This document shows, piece by piece, positions 30,225 through 38,236 of a DNA stretch of 64,000 bases. The DNA is from Corynebacterium sp. sy039 (GTDB taxonomy: Bacteria; Actinomycetota; Actinomycetes; Mycobacteriales; Mycobacteriaceae). A program made the position numbers and the translations under genes. The notes beneath the pieces are model-generated. The model saw nothing but the letters and a program-made list of their open reading frames with translations. It did not search any database and had not been told where the DNA came from. Every line of letters starts with the position of its first letter. Within the stretch, counting starts at the first letter, position 1. The stretch is taken from assembly GCF_007904105.1 (NCBI RefSeq), contig NZ_CP042325.1, positions 1,798,001 to 1,862,000 of the forward strand, read 5' to 3'.

Positions 30225-31249
30225 AAACGTCCCCTTCTCAGCAGTACAAACAAAAACACAGAGCCTCCGACGAATTCAATAATGATGGATACTGTGCCTT
30301 GAGCATAGAAAATGTGATTCATCACAAAATATGCGCCAGTCAAAATAACAAACCCTAATGCCACAGCAAGAGGAAAAATATAGCGATGGTCAAAAGACCC
30401 AGCTAACTGGTAAGTCAAGGTAGCAACGAGGAAACCTAGGAAAGTCATGGGCCCCACAAGGGCTGTGGACACCGCCATGAGGATAGACACCATCACAAGA
30501 ATAAAAATGGATAGTCTTTTATGGTTGACTCCTAGATTTGTTGCTGCCTCACGCCCTAGCAAGAGCACATTCATTTTCCGAGAACACAACACAATAGCAA
30601 CCCCGGCGCAGAGGCACAGCGGAATGGCAATGGGATAATACTCAGAGTCTGCATTGGTGACTGAGCCGAAGAGGCGCGTCGTGAGCAAATCAAACTCACT
30701 GGGGGTGAGCAGTCTTTGCATAAATGCAGATAGGGAACCTAATCCCCCGCCGATGACCACACCGATTAAGAGCATGGCATGGATATTGGCGTGCTTGCTT
30801 GTCAGCAGCCAGGAATACAGCAGCAGAGACAACGCCACCATGAGCACTATTTGCAGCACAAACATTCCTGTGGTGCTGGCTTGAATGAAGCCAACGGCGC
30901 CGAAGAGAAAAATCGTGGTGGTGTGGATAGCCCGGTAGAGGGACTCAAAGCCCATGATGGAGGGGGTGACAATGCGGTTATTGGTCACTGTTTGGAAAGC
31001 AACTGTGGCTATTCCTTGACAGAAAGCCACAATCGCCATAGCGATCACACCGTCGAGACGATGCTTAGCGATAAGCCAAAACGCCCTGGTTCCAAACTCC
31101 ACAGGGTTCTTGTACGCCAACAGTCCAGCCGCACACCCCACGCCCACGACGAACACCGCACACAAAATCAACCAATAACGCCACCTGGCTTGTGCGGAAT
31201 GAAAAGGCCCTGAGCTGGCGGTTCTAGCCACTGAAACTGCTTTAGCCAC
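30221..31249 (-). CDS. Siderophore ABC transporter permease, second gene
   Basis: A FecCD/BtuC-type inner-membrane permease of 342 residues with about nine to ten helices. The cytoplasmic coupling segment LLLGREAATNLGVNH and MTFLGFLVATLTYQLAGSFDHRYIFPLAVALGFVIL are characteristic. It pairs with the upstream permease to form the channel. Overlaps the upstream permease by eight bases and the ATPase by four, so translation of the operon is coupled. Confidence 0.9.
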   Translation of the reverse strand: MAKAVSVARTASSGPFHSAQARWRYWLILCAVFVVGVGCAAGLLAYKNPVEFGTRAFWLIAKHRLDGVIAMAIVAFCQGIATVAFQTVTNNRIVTPSIMGFESLYRAIHTTTIFLFGAVGFIQASTTGMFVLQIVLMVALSLLLYSWLLTSKHANIHAMLLIGVVIGGGLGSLSAFMQRLLTPSEFDLLTTRLFGSVTNADSEYYPIAIPLCLCAGVAIVLCSRKMNVLLLGREAATNLGVNHKRLSIFILVMVSILMAVSTALVGPMTFLGFLVATLTYQLAGSFDHRYIFPLAVALGFVILTGAYFVMNHIFYAQGTVSIIIEFVGGSVFLFVLLRRGRL

Positions 31250-32267
31250 GACGAGCTCCCCTCACAATCAGCACCACAAACACAACAGCACCAATGACAC
31301 CAAGAATGACAGATACAGGAATCTCAAAAGGAGAAATAATGGTGCGAGCCAGCAGGTCACAGGTGGTAATCAGAGCAATTCCAGCAAGGCACACCCAAGG
31401 TAGATTGCTGCGAACATCGTCGCCGCGCCACATGCTGACGATATTAGGCACAATCAATCCCAGAAAGGGCAAACTTCCGACAACAACAGTGACCACGCCA
31501 GTAGCAATAGCAATAAGCCCAGTAGCAATAATCACAATGCGGTTATAATTCAAGCCCACATTAGTGGCTACGTCCTCGCCAAGACCAGCAATGGTCAAAC
31601 GGTCAGCAAGAATAAAAACAGCGATCACAATAGCTAAGACCAGCCATAACACCTCATATTGTCCTTTATAGACGGAGGTGAAACTCCCCTGAAACCACAC
31701 TCCGAGGGATTGCAAAGTGTCCGTTTTGAGAGCAAAGAACATAGACACGGAGCTCACCACCGCCCCCAGCATGATTCCGATAATGGGAACGACGAGGGAA
31801 GAACGCAAAGAGATGCGTCGTAAGAATAAAAAGAAAACCATGGTGCCAATGAAAGAAAAAATCACTGCGCACACCATCTTCCCGAGGATGGAAGAACCTG
31901 GTACAAAGACCATAGCGAAGAGCAAACCCAACCCAGCCCACTCGGTCGTGCCTGTGGTTGTGGGTTCCACAAAGCGGTTCTGGGTGATGAGCTGCATAAC
32001 CAGACCGCTCATTGCCATAGCCGCACCGGAGAGGACAAGAGCCACAGTGCGTGGGATGCGGATACTGAGGAAAATCTCGCGCCCATCGCCTTTGCTGAAA
32101 ATATCGTACTCGCCTGTCAGCAGGGACAGTAGGAGCAAAAACGCTACTGCCACTATGCCTAGCAGGAGTGTCCAGTTAAAAAGTGCGCCGCCCGTACGAA
32201 AAGTACCAGAACCACGAGGCGTAGCGGAAGCACGAGAAACAGGGCTGAGTTGGGGTTGGGTGCTCAT
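31242..32267 (-). CDS. Siderophore ABC transporter permease, first gene
   Basis: A 341-residue FecCD-type permease. After a basic cytoplasmic N-terminus (to about residue 30) come helices, then IRIPRTVALVLSGAAMAMSGLVMQ (the family's conserved RxPR..A motif), LGEDVATNVGLNYNR coupling loop and GSLPFLGLIVPNIVSMWRG. Forms the membrane channel with the next gene. Starts six bases after the binding-protein stop. Confidence 0.9.
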   Translation of the reverse strand: MSTQPQLSPVSRASATPRGSGTFRTGGALFNWTLLLGIVAVAFLLLLSLLTGEYDIFSKGDGREIFLSIRIPRTVALVLSGAAMAMSGLVMQLITQNRFVEPTTTGTTEWAGLGLLFAMVFVPGSSILGKMVCAVIFSFIGTMVFFLFLRRISLRSSLVVPIIGIMLGAVVSSVSMFFALKTDTLQSLGVWFQGSFTSVYKGQYEVLWLVLAIVIAVFILADRLTIAGLGEDVATNVGLNYNRIVIIATGLIAIATGVVTVVVGSLPFLGLIVPNIVSMWRGDDVRSNLPWVCLAGIALITTCDLLARTIISPFEIPVSVILGVIGAVVFVVLIVRGARRG

Positions 32268-32273
32268 GTAGCG

Positions 32274-33296
32274 TTATTTCTTCGCCTCGAAAGAATCAGC
32301 AATAGAGTTCAAGATCTCGGTGTAGGTGATGATGGACTCATTGGTGTAGGTATCCTCAGGAGCCAACACAGTTTTCTCATCTTTAATTGCCGCCACATTA
32401 CCCAGTGCTGGGTTGTTCTTGATGACATCCAAGGCCGGGGTGTAGCCGTCCTTGCCTTTGCTGATGGCGCCGTCGCGGTCAAGAACAAAAATCCAGTCAG
32501 GGTTAGATTCAGCGATTGTTTCTGGGGAAATGTCATCACCCTTGTGGTTATCAGAGGCATTAGGAACCTCTAGTGCAGGCTTAAGACCTAGCAGGTCAAA
32601 TACCGGACCCCATACACGGCCAGTGCTAGGCGCTACATACCCAATCTGACCACCGGAAACATTCACAGCCATGACGGTATCGTTGCCGTTATATGCTTTC
32701 TTAGCGCGCTCTACAGCCTTATCAAAGTCTTCGATCAACTTCTGGGCTTCATCTTCTTTGTCGAAGATTTTTCCTAGCTCGGTGACTTGGCGCTTAAGCT
32801 CATCGGCAAATGGCTCCCCTTCGCGAGGCTCCAGCTCAACAATAGGGGTATCTGGATTCATTTCTTTGATTTGCTCGTAGGAGCGCCCAAAACGCTGACC
32901 ATTGATAATGAGGTCAGGTTCCGCTGCGACGATCACCTCAAGATTTGGTTCCTTATGAGAACCAATATCGAGAATCTCATCATCATTTTTGTAGTCAGGA
33001 ATGGTGGACGGAACAAGCATTTTGGGGGCAGCTACCAGTTTCACACCCCACTGGTCGAGAACCTCAAAAGTGCGGTTATCAGTGGACACAGGGCGTGAAA
33101 CTGGAGTTTTGATTTCCACAATGCCGTGGTTATCGGTGATACTCAGGGTTGCATTCTCCGCCGCAACCGATGTGGCGTTCGAGGTTTTCTCGCTGGATTT
33201 TTCTTGAGCAGAATCCGAAGCGCCTTGGGAACAAGCAGTTAGCGCAATACTTGCGGTAGCAACGACGACGGCGAGTTTAGAAAACTTAGTAAACAT
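32274..33296 (-). CDS. Siderophore-binding lipoprotein
   Basis: The extracellular receptor of the transporter, 340 residues. The lipobox is ALTAC at about 18-22 (MFTKFSKLAVVVATASIALTAC), so it is anchored by a lipid on the membrane outer face. The mature part is a class III FepB/FatB-type binding protein (VVAAEPDLIINGQRFGRSYEQIKEMNPDTPIVEL, ending SITYTEILNSIADSF-like sequence). ATG at 33296 is chosen with AAGGA upstream; the open frame extends to 33344 without homology. First gene of a four-gene operon under a DtxR-type site. Confidence 0.92.
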   Translation of the reverse strand: MFTKFSKLAVVVATASIALTACSQGASDSAQEKSSEKTSNATSVAAENATLSITDNHGIVEIKTPVSRPVSTDNRTFEVLDQWGVKLVAAPKMLVPSTIPDYKNDDEILDIGSHKEPNLEVIVAAEPDLIINGQRFGRSYEQIKEMNPDTPIVELEPREGEPFADELKRQVTELGKIFDKEDEAQKLIEDFDKAVERAKKAYNGNDTVMAVNVSGGQIGYVAPSTGRVWGPVFDLLGLKPALEVPNASDNHKGDDISPETIAESNPDWIFVLDRDGAISKGKDGYTPALDVIKNNPALGNVAAIKDEKTVLAPEDTYTNESIITYTEILNSIADSFEAKK

Positions 33297-33400
33297 TCTT
33301 TCCTTTTCTCGAGGGGTCACAGATTTTTGCTTATCGACGCTCACCTAAATTTTTGGCTTGGGTGTTCGTCGACAAGCACATACATCTCATTACCGCGTAC

Positions 33401-33430
33401 ATTTTAGCTAGGCTAACCTAATTAGTCCAA
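33401..33430 (-). promoter_or_regulatory. Promoter with DtxR/IdeR box
   Basis: On the minus strand TTGGAC (33425-33430), an 18-bp spacer and TAAAAT (33401-33406) make a good promoter. Between them a 19-bp site (33403-33421) matches the DtxR consensus TWAGGTTAGSCTAACCTWA at 16 of 19 positions. Iron-loaded DtxR would block the promoter, so the siderophore operon should be expressed in low iron. Confidence 0.8.
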
Positions 33431-33455
33431 TATGTTTTTGGGGAAACATACAAAA

Positions 33456-33490
33456 ATGCTCTGCACTGCGGAAAACGCAATACAGAGCAT
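33456..33490 (-). terminator. Terminator of the 277-residue secreted protein gene
   Basis: Stem ATGCTCTG/CAGAGCAT with further TGCG/CGCA pairing inside. The minus strand continues TTTTGTATG. Confidence 0.75.
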
Positions 33491-33527
33491 GAATAAAAAG
33501 CGAAAGACAGTCAGTGTTGCCTAAACT

Positions 33528-34361
33528 TTAGCCGATGTAAGCAGGAACAGCTGCGTTGTCACCAGTAGCACCAGAAGGTACAGACTTCACAGCCTTACGC
33601 TTAGCGTTAGAAGCTAGTGGCTTACCAGTAGGAGCTTTCTTAGCAGCAGAGGTAGTAGCCTTAGCTTTAGGAGCTTCTTTCTTTGCAGGAGCAGCAGGCT
33701 TTGGAGCCTCCTTCTTCTCTTCCTTGACAGGAGCAGGAGCTGGAGCAGCAGGCTTTGGCTCTTCCTTCTTCTCCTCTTCCTTAGCAGGAGTGGTAGCTGG
33801 AGCAGCAGGCTCCTCTTTCTTCTCTGAAGTAAGCTCTGCAGCGCTTGTCGTAGCAGCTACGTCAGCTGGAGAAGTAGGCGCCTCTTGAGCAGGAGAATTT
33901 TCAGGTGCAGCAGGAGCTGGTGCGCATTGCTTAATGCCACCAATTACCTGACATGTTTCACCATTAGAAGTTCCCTGGCTAATACCAGGGTTATTGTCTT
34001 CTTTAGCAGGCTTCTGGTCAGCAACTTCCTCTTTGTCAGTTGTGGTAACAGTGGTAGTCACTACTGATTCCTTTGGTGCAGGAGAAGTTGTTGCAGGAGT
34101 AGAGGCAGCAGGAGAAGCAGGAGTGTCTTCTTTTTTATCGTCCTTGCCATCAGTGCAGGCCGTAAGACCATCTTTACCACCAGTTGAAGCGCAAATAGCA
34201 CCGGTAGGCTGAGCATTGACTGTTTCTGTCACAATAAAACCTGGGGAGTTGCCATTACCGCCACCAGCTTGAGCATTAGCGATAGTTACACCGGTAAGAG
34301 AAGAAACAGTCAAAGTTGACGCAGCAGCAACAGCTAGTGCACGTCGAGAGAAATGAAACAT
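33528..34361 (-). CDS. Secreted Ala/Pro/Lys-rich protein, paralogue A
   Basis: I do not recognise the family. The signal peptide MFHFSRRALAVAAASTLTVSSLTGVTIANA|QA ends at about residue 30. A short domain with four Cys (ICASTGGKDGLTACTDG; TCQVIGGIKQCA) could hold two disulfides. The rest is low complexity: Pro, Ala, Glu, Lys in a KEEEKKEEPKPAAPAPAP pattern, then Lys/Ala repeats. The last ~27 residues, running from GKPLASNAKRKAVKSVP to AVPAYIG, are the same as in the neighbouring paralogue. No LPXTG or hydrophobic anchor. The extended, basic tail could bind the envelope. The start is ATG at 34361 with AGGA upstream. Confidence 0.8.
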   Translation of the reverse strand: MFHFSRRALAVAAASTLTVSSLTGVTIANAQAGGGNGNSPGFIVTETVNAQPTGAICASTGGKDGLTACTDGKDDKKEDTPASPAASTPATTSPAPKESVVTTTVTTTDKEEVADQKPAKEDNNPGISQGTSNGETCQVIGGIKQCAPAPAAPENSPAQEAPTSPADVAATTSAAELTSEKKEEPAAPATTPAKEEEKKEEPKPAAPAPAPVKEEKKEAPKPAAPAKKEAPKAKATTSAAKKAPTGKPLASNAKRKAVKSVPSGATGDNAAVPAYIG

Positions 34362-34575
34362 GAATACATCCTATTTATTCTTAGATTCTCTAAGCACCCG
34401 ACCAATACAAGATATTTAGATTTCCTGTAATAATGAGGAACTTAGCCAACATATCGAACATTCATTATTGTGGTTAATAAGATTTTCTCAGTCAAGTTAC
34501 TTGCAAGTCGCTTGAGGAAAGTTTAGCTAAAATTCATCTAGAAAAACACACGAACCCACAACGAGAAAAATAGAT

Positions 34576-34617
34576 AATACTCCGGGCAAACACTTCGTCA
34601 TGCTTGCGCGGAGTATT
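34576..34617 (-). terminator. Terminator of the 244-residue secreted protein gene
   Basis: Nine-base stem AATACTCCG/CGGAGTATT, with GCAA/TTGC pairing inside. The minus strand continues ATCTATTTTTCTC. Confidence 0.75.
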
Positions 34618-34635
34618 TATACAGAAAGAAAATGC

Positions 34636-35370
34636 TTAGCCGATGTAAGCAGGAACAGCTGCGTTGTCACCAGTAGCACCAGAAGGTACAGACTTCACAG
34701 CCTTACGCTTAGCGTTAGAAGCTAGTGGCTTACCGGTAGGAGCCTTCTTAGCGGCAGAGGAAGTAGCCTTAGCTTTAGCCTTAGGAGCTTCTTTCTTTGC
34801 AGAAGCAGCAGGCTTTGGAGCCTCCTTCTTCTCTTCCTTGGCAGGAGCAACAGGAGCAGGAACAACAGGCTTTGGCTCTTCCTTCTTCTCCTCTTCCTTA
34901 GCAGAAGTGGTAGCAGCAGCCTTGGACTCAGAAGCAGCAGAAGAGGAAGCAGCATTAGACTCAGAAGGCTCTGCATCCGCAGCAGCAGCCTCAGATTCAG
35001 AAGGCTTTACGTCCTCAGAAGGAGCTTCTTCTTTGGTGCTAGCAGGAGCCTCGGAATCAGCAGACTCTTCACCCGCAGCAGGAGTCTCAGACTCAGCAGG
35101 AGCGTCCTTAGCAGGAGTAGTAGAAGGCGCAGGAGACTGAGGCGCTACATCCTCGGACTCGTTACCCCCCCCCTGAGCAGGAGCAACAGGAGTAGAAGAC
35201 TTAACGCTTGCATCGCCAGCATCCGGAGTTGAAACATCAGAAGACTTTTCAGAAGCTCCTTGAAGAGAAGCGCCACTTCCTGAAGAAGCGAAAGCAACGC
35301 CAGTCAAAGAGGAAACAGCCAAAGTTGATGCAGCAGCAACAGCTAGTGCACGTCGAGAGAAGTGGGACAT
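34636..35370 (-). CDS. Secreted Ala/Pro/Lys-rich protein, paralogue B, with G9 tract
   Basis: Paralogue of the next gene downstream, 244 residues. The signal peptide MSHFSRRALAVAAASTLAVSSLTGVAFA|SS differs little from it. The mature part has a Ser/Ala/Glu-rich region (30-150) in place of the Cys domain, then the same Glu/Lys/Pro region and the same C-terminal end. Codons 66-69 (QGGG) are written as a run of nine G. At this length the gene is in frame; a one-base slip would truncate it early. The start is ATG at 35370 with AGGAAG upstream. Function unknown; it ends in its own terminator, so it is likely monocistronic. Confidence 0.8.
   Translation of the reverse strand: MSHFSRRALAVAAASTLAVSSLTGVAFASSGSGASLQGASEKSSDVSTPDAGDASVKSSTPVAPAQGGGNESEDVAPQSPAPSTTPAKDAPAESETPAAGEESADSEAPASTKEEAPSEDVKPSESEAAAADAEPSESNAASSSAASESKAAATTSAKEEEKKEEPKPVVPAPVAPAKEEKKEAPKPAASAKKEAPKAKAKATSSAAKKAPTGKPLASNAKRKAVKSVPSGATGDNAAVPAYIG
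35165..35173 (-). repeat. Homopolymer tract (G9 on coding strand)
   Basis: Nine C on the plus strand encode Gln-Gly-Gly-Gly in frame. In the sister gene a similar Gly-Gly-Gly is written with mixed codons, so the run is not forced by the protein. Confidence 0.8.
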
Positions 35371-35594
35371 AGGTACTTCCTATCCTTTTTCTTTTTATTC
35401 TTAAACGGATCTAAGCAACTTCATCTACGCAGATAAAGCGCTTGTCTTCATGTCAGACCAGTAACCATTGTTGTGAATAAAATTCGCTCAGTCAAGCCCC
35501 AAGCTGAAAGTTTCATAAAAATTTACCCACTTATCACCTCACTAAACCATCAATCAAGCAGCCACAACACCTCCTTAAAAGTCCAAAATGAAAA

Positions 35595-35632
35595 AACTAC
35601 CCCAGGGGTGATTCTTCCCCACTGGAGTAGTT
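35595..35632 (-). terminator. Terminator of the sortase gene
   Basis: AACTAC..CCAG.GGG and CCCC.CTGG.GTAGTT arms pair with small bulges. The minus strand continues AGTTTTTTCATT. Confidence 0.75.
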
Positions 35633-35661
35633 TCTAGGATTACTCTTTATGCGCTCATGAG

Positions 35662-36363
35662 CTACACCGGATCAGCAACAGTGATGATATTGTCCTCATA
35701 ACCTAAAGTTCCACCCACAAAGCGACCGCCACAGGTAATGAGCACCAACTGGTTTGCGCCTTGATCCCGGTTTACAACCTCAGGCATTTCTGAGCCTTTG
35801 AGATAGTGCTGTGGTGCGATGGATACTCGGAATTTCCGTTCTTGGCCATCGACGTTGATTGAGATTTCGTCGCCAAGCTGTAGTTTTGTGAATTGGAAAG
35901 CATATCCAGCACCTTGGGAGGCGTCATTAACGTGTCCAGTGATCACAGTGGTGCCGTCATTGGCGTTACTGCCTGGAACAGCAGAGGCAGAATACCAGCC
36001 CAGCCGACTAACGTCCTCAGGAGGCAAGAGAGTGCCTGTGTCGGTAAGCTGCACAAAATCAATAGGAGCCTGCGCGCCAGCAATCATCATGGACATTGTG
36101 GTTACGTTTTCAGCTTCACCTACTGCCGGAGCTTCTAATGACTGCTGTGCACCTGAGTCATCCACATAGCCGGCGCTGGGACGCTCGAAATTCTCTGTAG
36201 TTTCAGAAACACTCGCAGCGCTTGTTTGAGTGGAAGTGGAATCAGTATTCTTCCCTAAGAAAATAAAGCTCACAACCGCAATAATCACCACAACTGCCGC
36301 AGCTAACGCGATGAGTATTCCTTTTGATTTTTGGCTTTTTTCTGGCACAAACTGTGCATTCAT
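35662..36363 (-). CDS. Class F-like sortase
   Basis: A 233-residue membrane-anchored transpeptidase-like protein. One N-terminal membrane helix (about 15-37), a Ser/Thr-rich linker, then the sortase barrel. ITGHV places the catalytic His at 144 and LVLITCGG the Cys at 211. The conserved Arg is not clear: Arg214 follows the Cys, while the YEDN segment has Glu. No LPXTG substrate gene occurs in the window. ATG at 36363 is chosen for its AAGGG seven bases upstream, over an ATG five codons earlier. It lies next to the two secreted proteins, but these lack a sorting signal. Confidence 0.85.
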   Translation of the reverse strand: MNAQFVPEKSQKSKGILIALAAAVVVIIAVVSFIFLGKNTDSTSTQTSAASVSETTENFERPSAGYVDDSGAQQSLEAPAVGEAENVTTMSMMIAGAQAPIDFVQLTDTGTLLPPEDVSRLGWYSASAVPGSNANDGTTVITGHVNDASQGAGYAFQFTKLQLGDEISINVDGQERKFRVSIAPQHYLKGSEMPEVVNRDQGANQLVLITCGGRFVGGTLGYEDNIITVADPV

Positions 36364-36428
36364 CTTTTTACCCTTCATTTACCCTTCGGGGTTTATGTCA
36401 CTTTTTACTCAGGATTTTCCATAAAGAA

Positions 36429-36472
36429 ACCCACATAGCCATTGAGGGATACTACATCACAGCTATGTGGGT
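36429..36472 (-). terminator. Terminator of the CoA-transferase gene
   Basis: An 11-bp perfect stem (ACCCACATAGC/GCTATGTGGGT). The minus strand continues TTTCTTTATGG. Confidence 0.8.
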
Positions 36473-36505
36473 GTAAATAGGAGAAAGCAAATCTTTACTT
36501 CTCTT

Positions 36506-38020
36506 TTACTTCTTCATCGTTCCAGTCTCTTGGAAACGCTGATGGAAACTCAATGCTTCACCAAGCAAGTGTGGAGTATGCATGAGCTTGTTCTCCTGAG
36601 CGTATGCAAGGGCACGATCATAGTAATCCTGCAAGAGTGGACGGTAATCAGGATGTGCAATGTCGATAATCTTTTGCGCACGACGACGTGGTGGCAAACC
36701 ACGAAGATCCGCATAACCATACTCAGTGATAATGACCTTGACATCTTGCTCAGTGTGATCCACGTGAGATACGAAAGGAACAATAGCGGAAATAGCTCCA
36801 CCCTTAGCGTCGGAAGGCGTGATGAATGAGGAGATGAATCCATTACGAGTGAAGTCTGCGGAACCACCGACACCATTCATAATGCGAGAACCAACAACAT
36901 TGGTGGAGTTTACGTTTCCGTAAATATCTGCCTCGATCAAACCATTAGTAGCGATCAAGCCAAGACGACGCACCAACTCTGGGTGGTTAGAAATCTGCTG
37001 CGGACGCAAAATAATTTGCTTTGCATACCGCGATGCTTCATTATTCATGCGCTCTGCATACTCAGGTGACAAGGAGAAGGAAGTTGCAGAAGCCACAGTC
37101 ATCTTACCTGCGTCGATAAGATCAACCATACCGTCCTGAATAACCTCAGTGTATGCCTTGATGTTCTCGAACTTGGAGTCCAACAAACCTGCCATCACAG
37201 CATTAGGCACATTACCTACACCAGACTGCATAATGTAGCCGTCATAGCTGAGGCGACCAGCTGCAACCTCACCCTCAAGGAAGTCAAGGAAGTGACCAGC
37301 AATCTGACGTGATTGGTCGTCGATAGGCTTGAATGGCGCATTGCGATCTGGGGCGTCTGTTTCTACCACAGCGATGACCTTGTCAAGATCAATGTCGATG
37401 GTGGTGGTACCAATGCGCTGCTCAGGTGCAGTCAATGGGATTGGCTGGCGATTAGGCAAGCGGTTAATGCGGTAAATATCCGCCATACCCTCTAGCTCCA
37501 AGGACTGCCAGGAGTTCACCTCGATAATGATTTTTTCTGCATTATCAAGGTATTCCACGTTATTACCAATTGAGGAAGAAGGAACAATGCTGCCATCTTC
37601 AGTAATGCGCACAGCCTCAACAATGGCAACATCCATCTTGCCGAAGAAACCCTGCTCTACATAAAGACCAGACTCAGATAGGTGGTAGTCAACATACTCA
37701 CTCACGCCCTCGTTAATTTTGCTACGCAAAATTGGGTCAGACTGGTAAGGCATACGCAGGCCAATAGCATCTGCTTCTGCAAGCACACCATCACAATCAG
37801 GAGCAGTAGATGCACCTGTGAATACATTGATCTTGTACTCATCACCACGAGCATGAGCTTCTTTCGCGCGCTCAGCAATAGCAGTTGGAAGCGCTTTTGG
37901 ATAGCCTGCGCCAGTAAAGCCAGACATTCCGACGGTGTCACCGTTATTAACGAATTGAGCGGCTTCTTGGGCAGTCATTACCTTGCTGCTTAGCTTGGCA
38001 TTCGCAATACGCTCAGACAT
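36506..38020 (-). CDS. Acetyl-CoA hydrolase/CoA-transferase family protein (succinyl-CoA:acetate type)
   Basis: A 504-residue enzyme of the Ach1/Cat1 family that moves CoA between acyl groups, usually acetate and succinate, or hydrolyses acetyl-CoA. Motifs: GMSGFTGAGYPKALP near residue 32; YTEVIQDGMVDL with the likely catalytic glutamate (E of YTEV); IMNGVGGSADFTRNG; and ITEYGYADLRGLPPRRRA. In C. glutamicum a homologue works in acetate metabolism. The start is ATG at 38020 with AGGAGGA upstream. A 14-bp inverted repeat lies 20 bases before the start. Confidence 0.9.
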   Translation of the reverse strand: MSERIANAKLSSKVMTAQEAAQFVNNGDTVGMSGFTGAGYPKALPTAIAERAKEAHARGDEYKINVFTGASTAPDCDGVLAEADAIGLRMPYQSDPILRSKINEGVSEYVDYHLSESGLYVEQGFFGKMDVAIVEAVRITEDGSIVPSSSIGNNVEYLDNAEKIIIEVNSWQSLELEGMADIYRINRLPNRQPIPLTAPEQRIGTTTIDIDLDKVIAVVETDAPDRNAPFKPIDDQSRQIAGHFLDFLEGEVAAGRLSYDGYIMQSGVGNVPNAVMAGLLDSKFENIKAYTEVIQDGMVDLIDAGKMTVASATSFSLSPEYAERMNNEASRYAKQIILRPQQISNHPELVRRLGLIATNGLIEADIYGNVNSTNVVGSRIMNGVGGSADFTRNGFISSFITPSDAKGGAISAIVPFVSHVDHTEQDVKVIITEYGYADLRGLPPRRRAQKIIDIAHPDYRPLLQDYYDRALAYAQENKLMHTPHLLGEALSFHQRFQETGTMKK

Positions 38021-38039
38021 CAATCCTCCTCATATGAAC

Positions 38040-38053
38040 TGTGAAACATCACA
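38040..38053. promoter_or_regulatory. Inverted repeat upstream of the CoA-transferase gene
   Basis: TGTGAAACATCACA has perfect 5-base arms (TGTGA/TCACA) with a 4-base centre. Crp-type sites (GlxR in corynebacteria) share the arms but have a 6-base centre, so the regulator is uncertain. Confidence 0.3.
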
Positions 38054-38236
38054 AAGCATAGGTTTTTAGTTATGACAGCCACAATAGTAACCCATAACAC
38101 GTTTTACCTTAGCTATCACCCCCATAACCTCACCCCCTTTTTTTACTTTTTGCGAATCCGCCATTCCTCACATAATCCACAACACATTCCGCACACGCAT
38201 TTGTATTCGTCGCAAGAAAAGAGAACAATAGCTACA

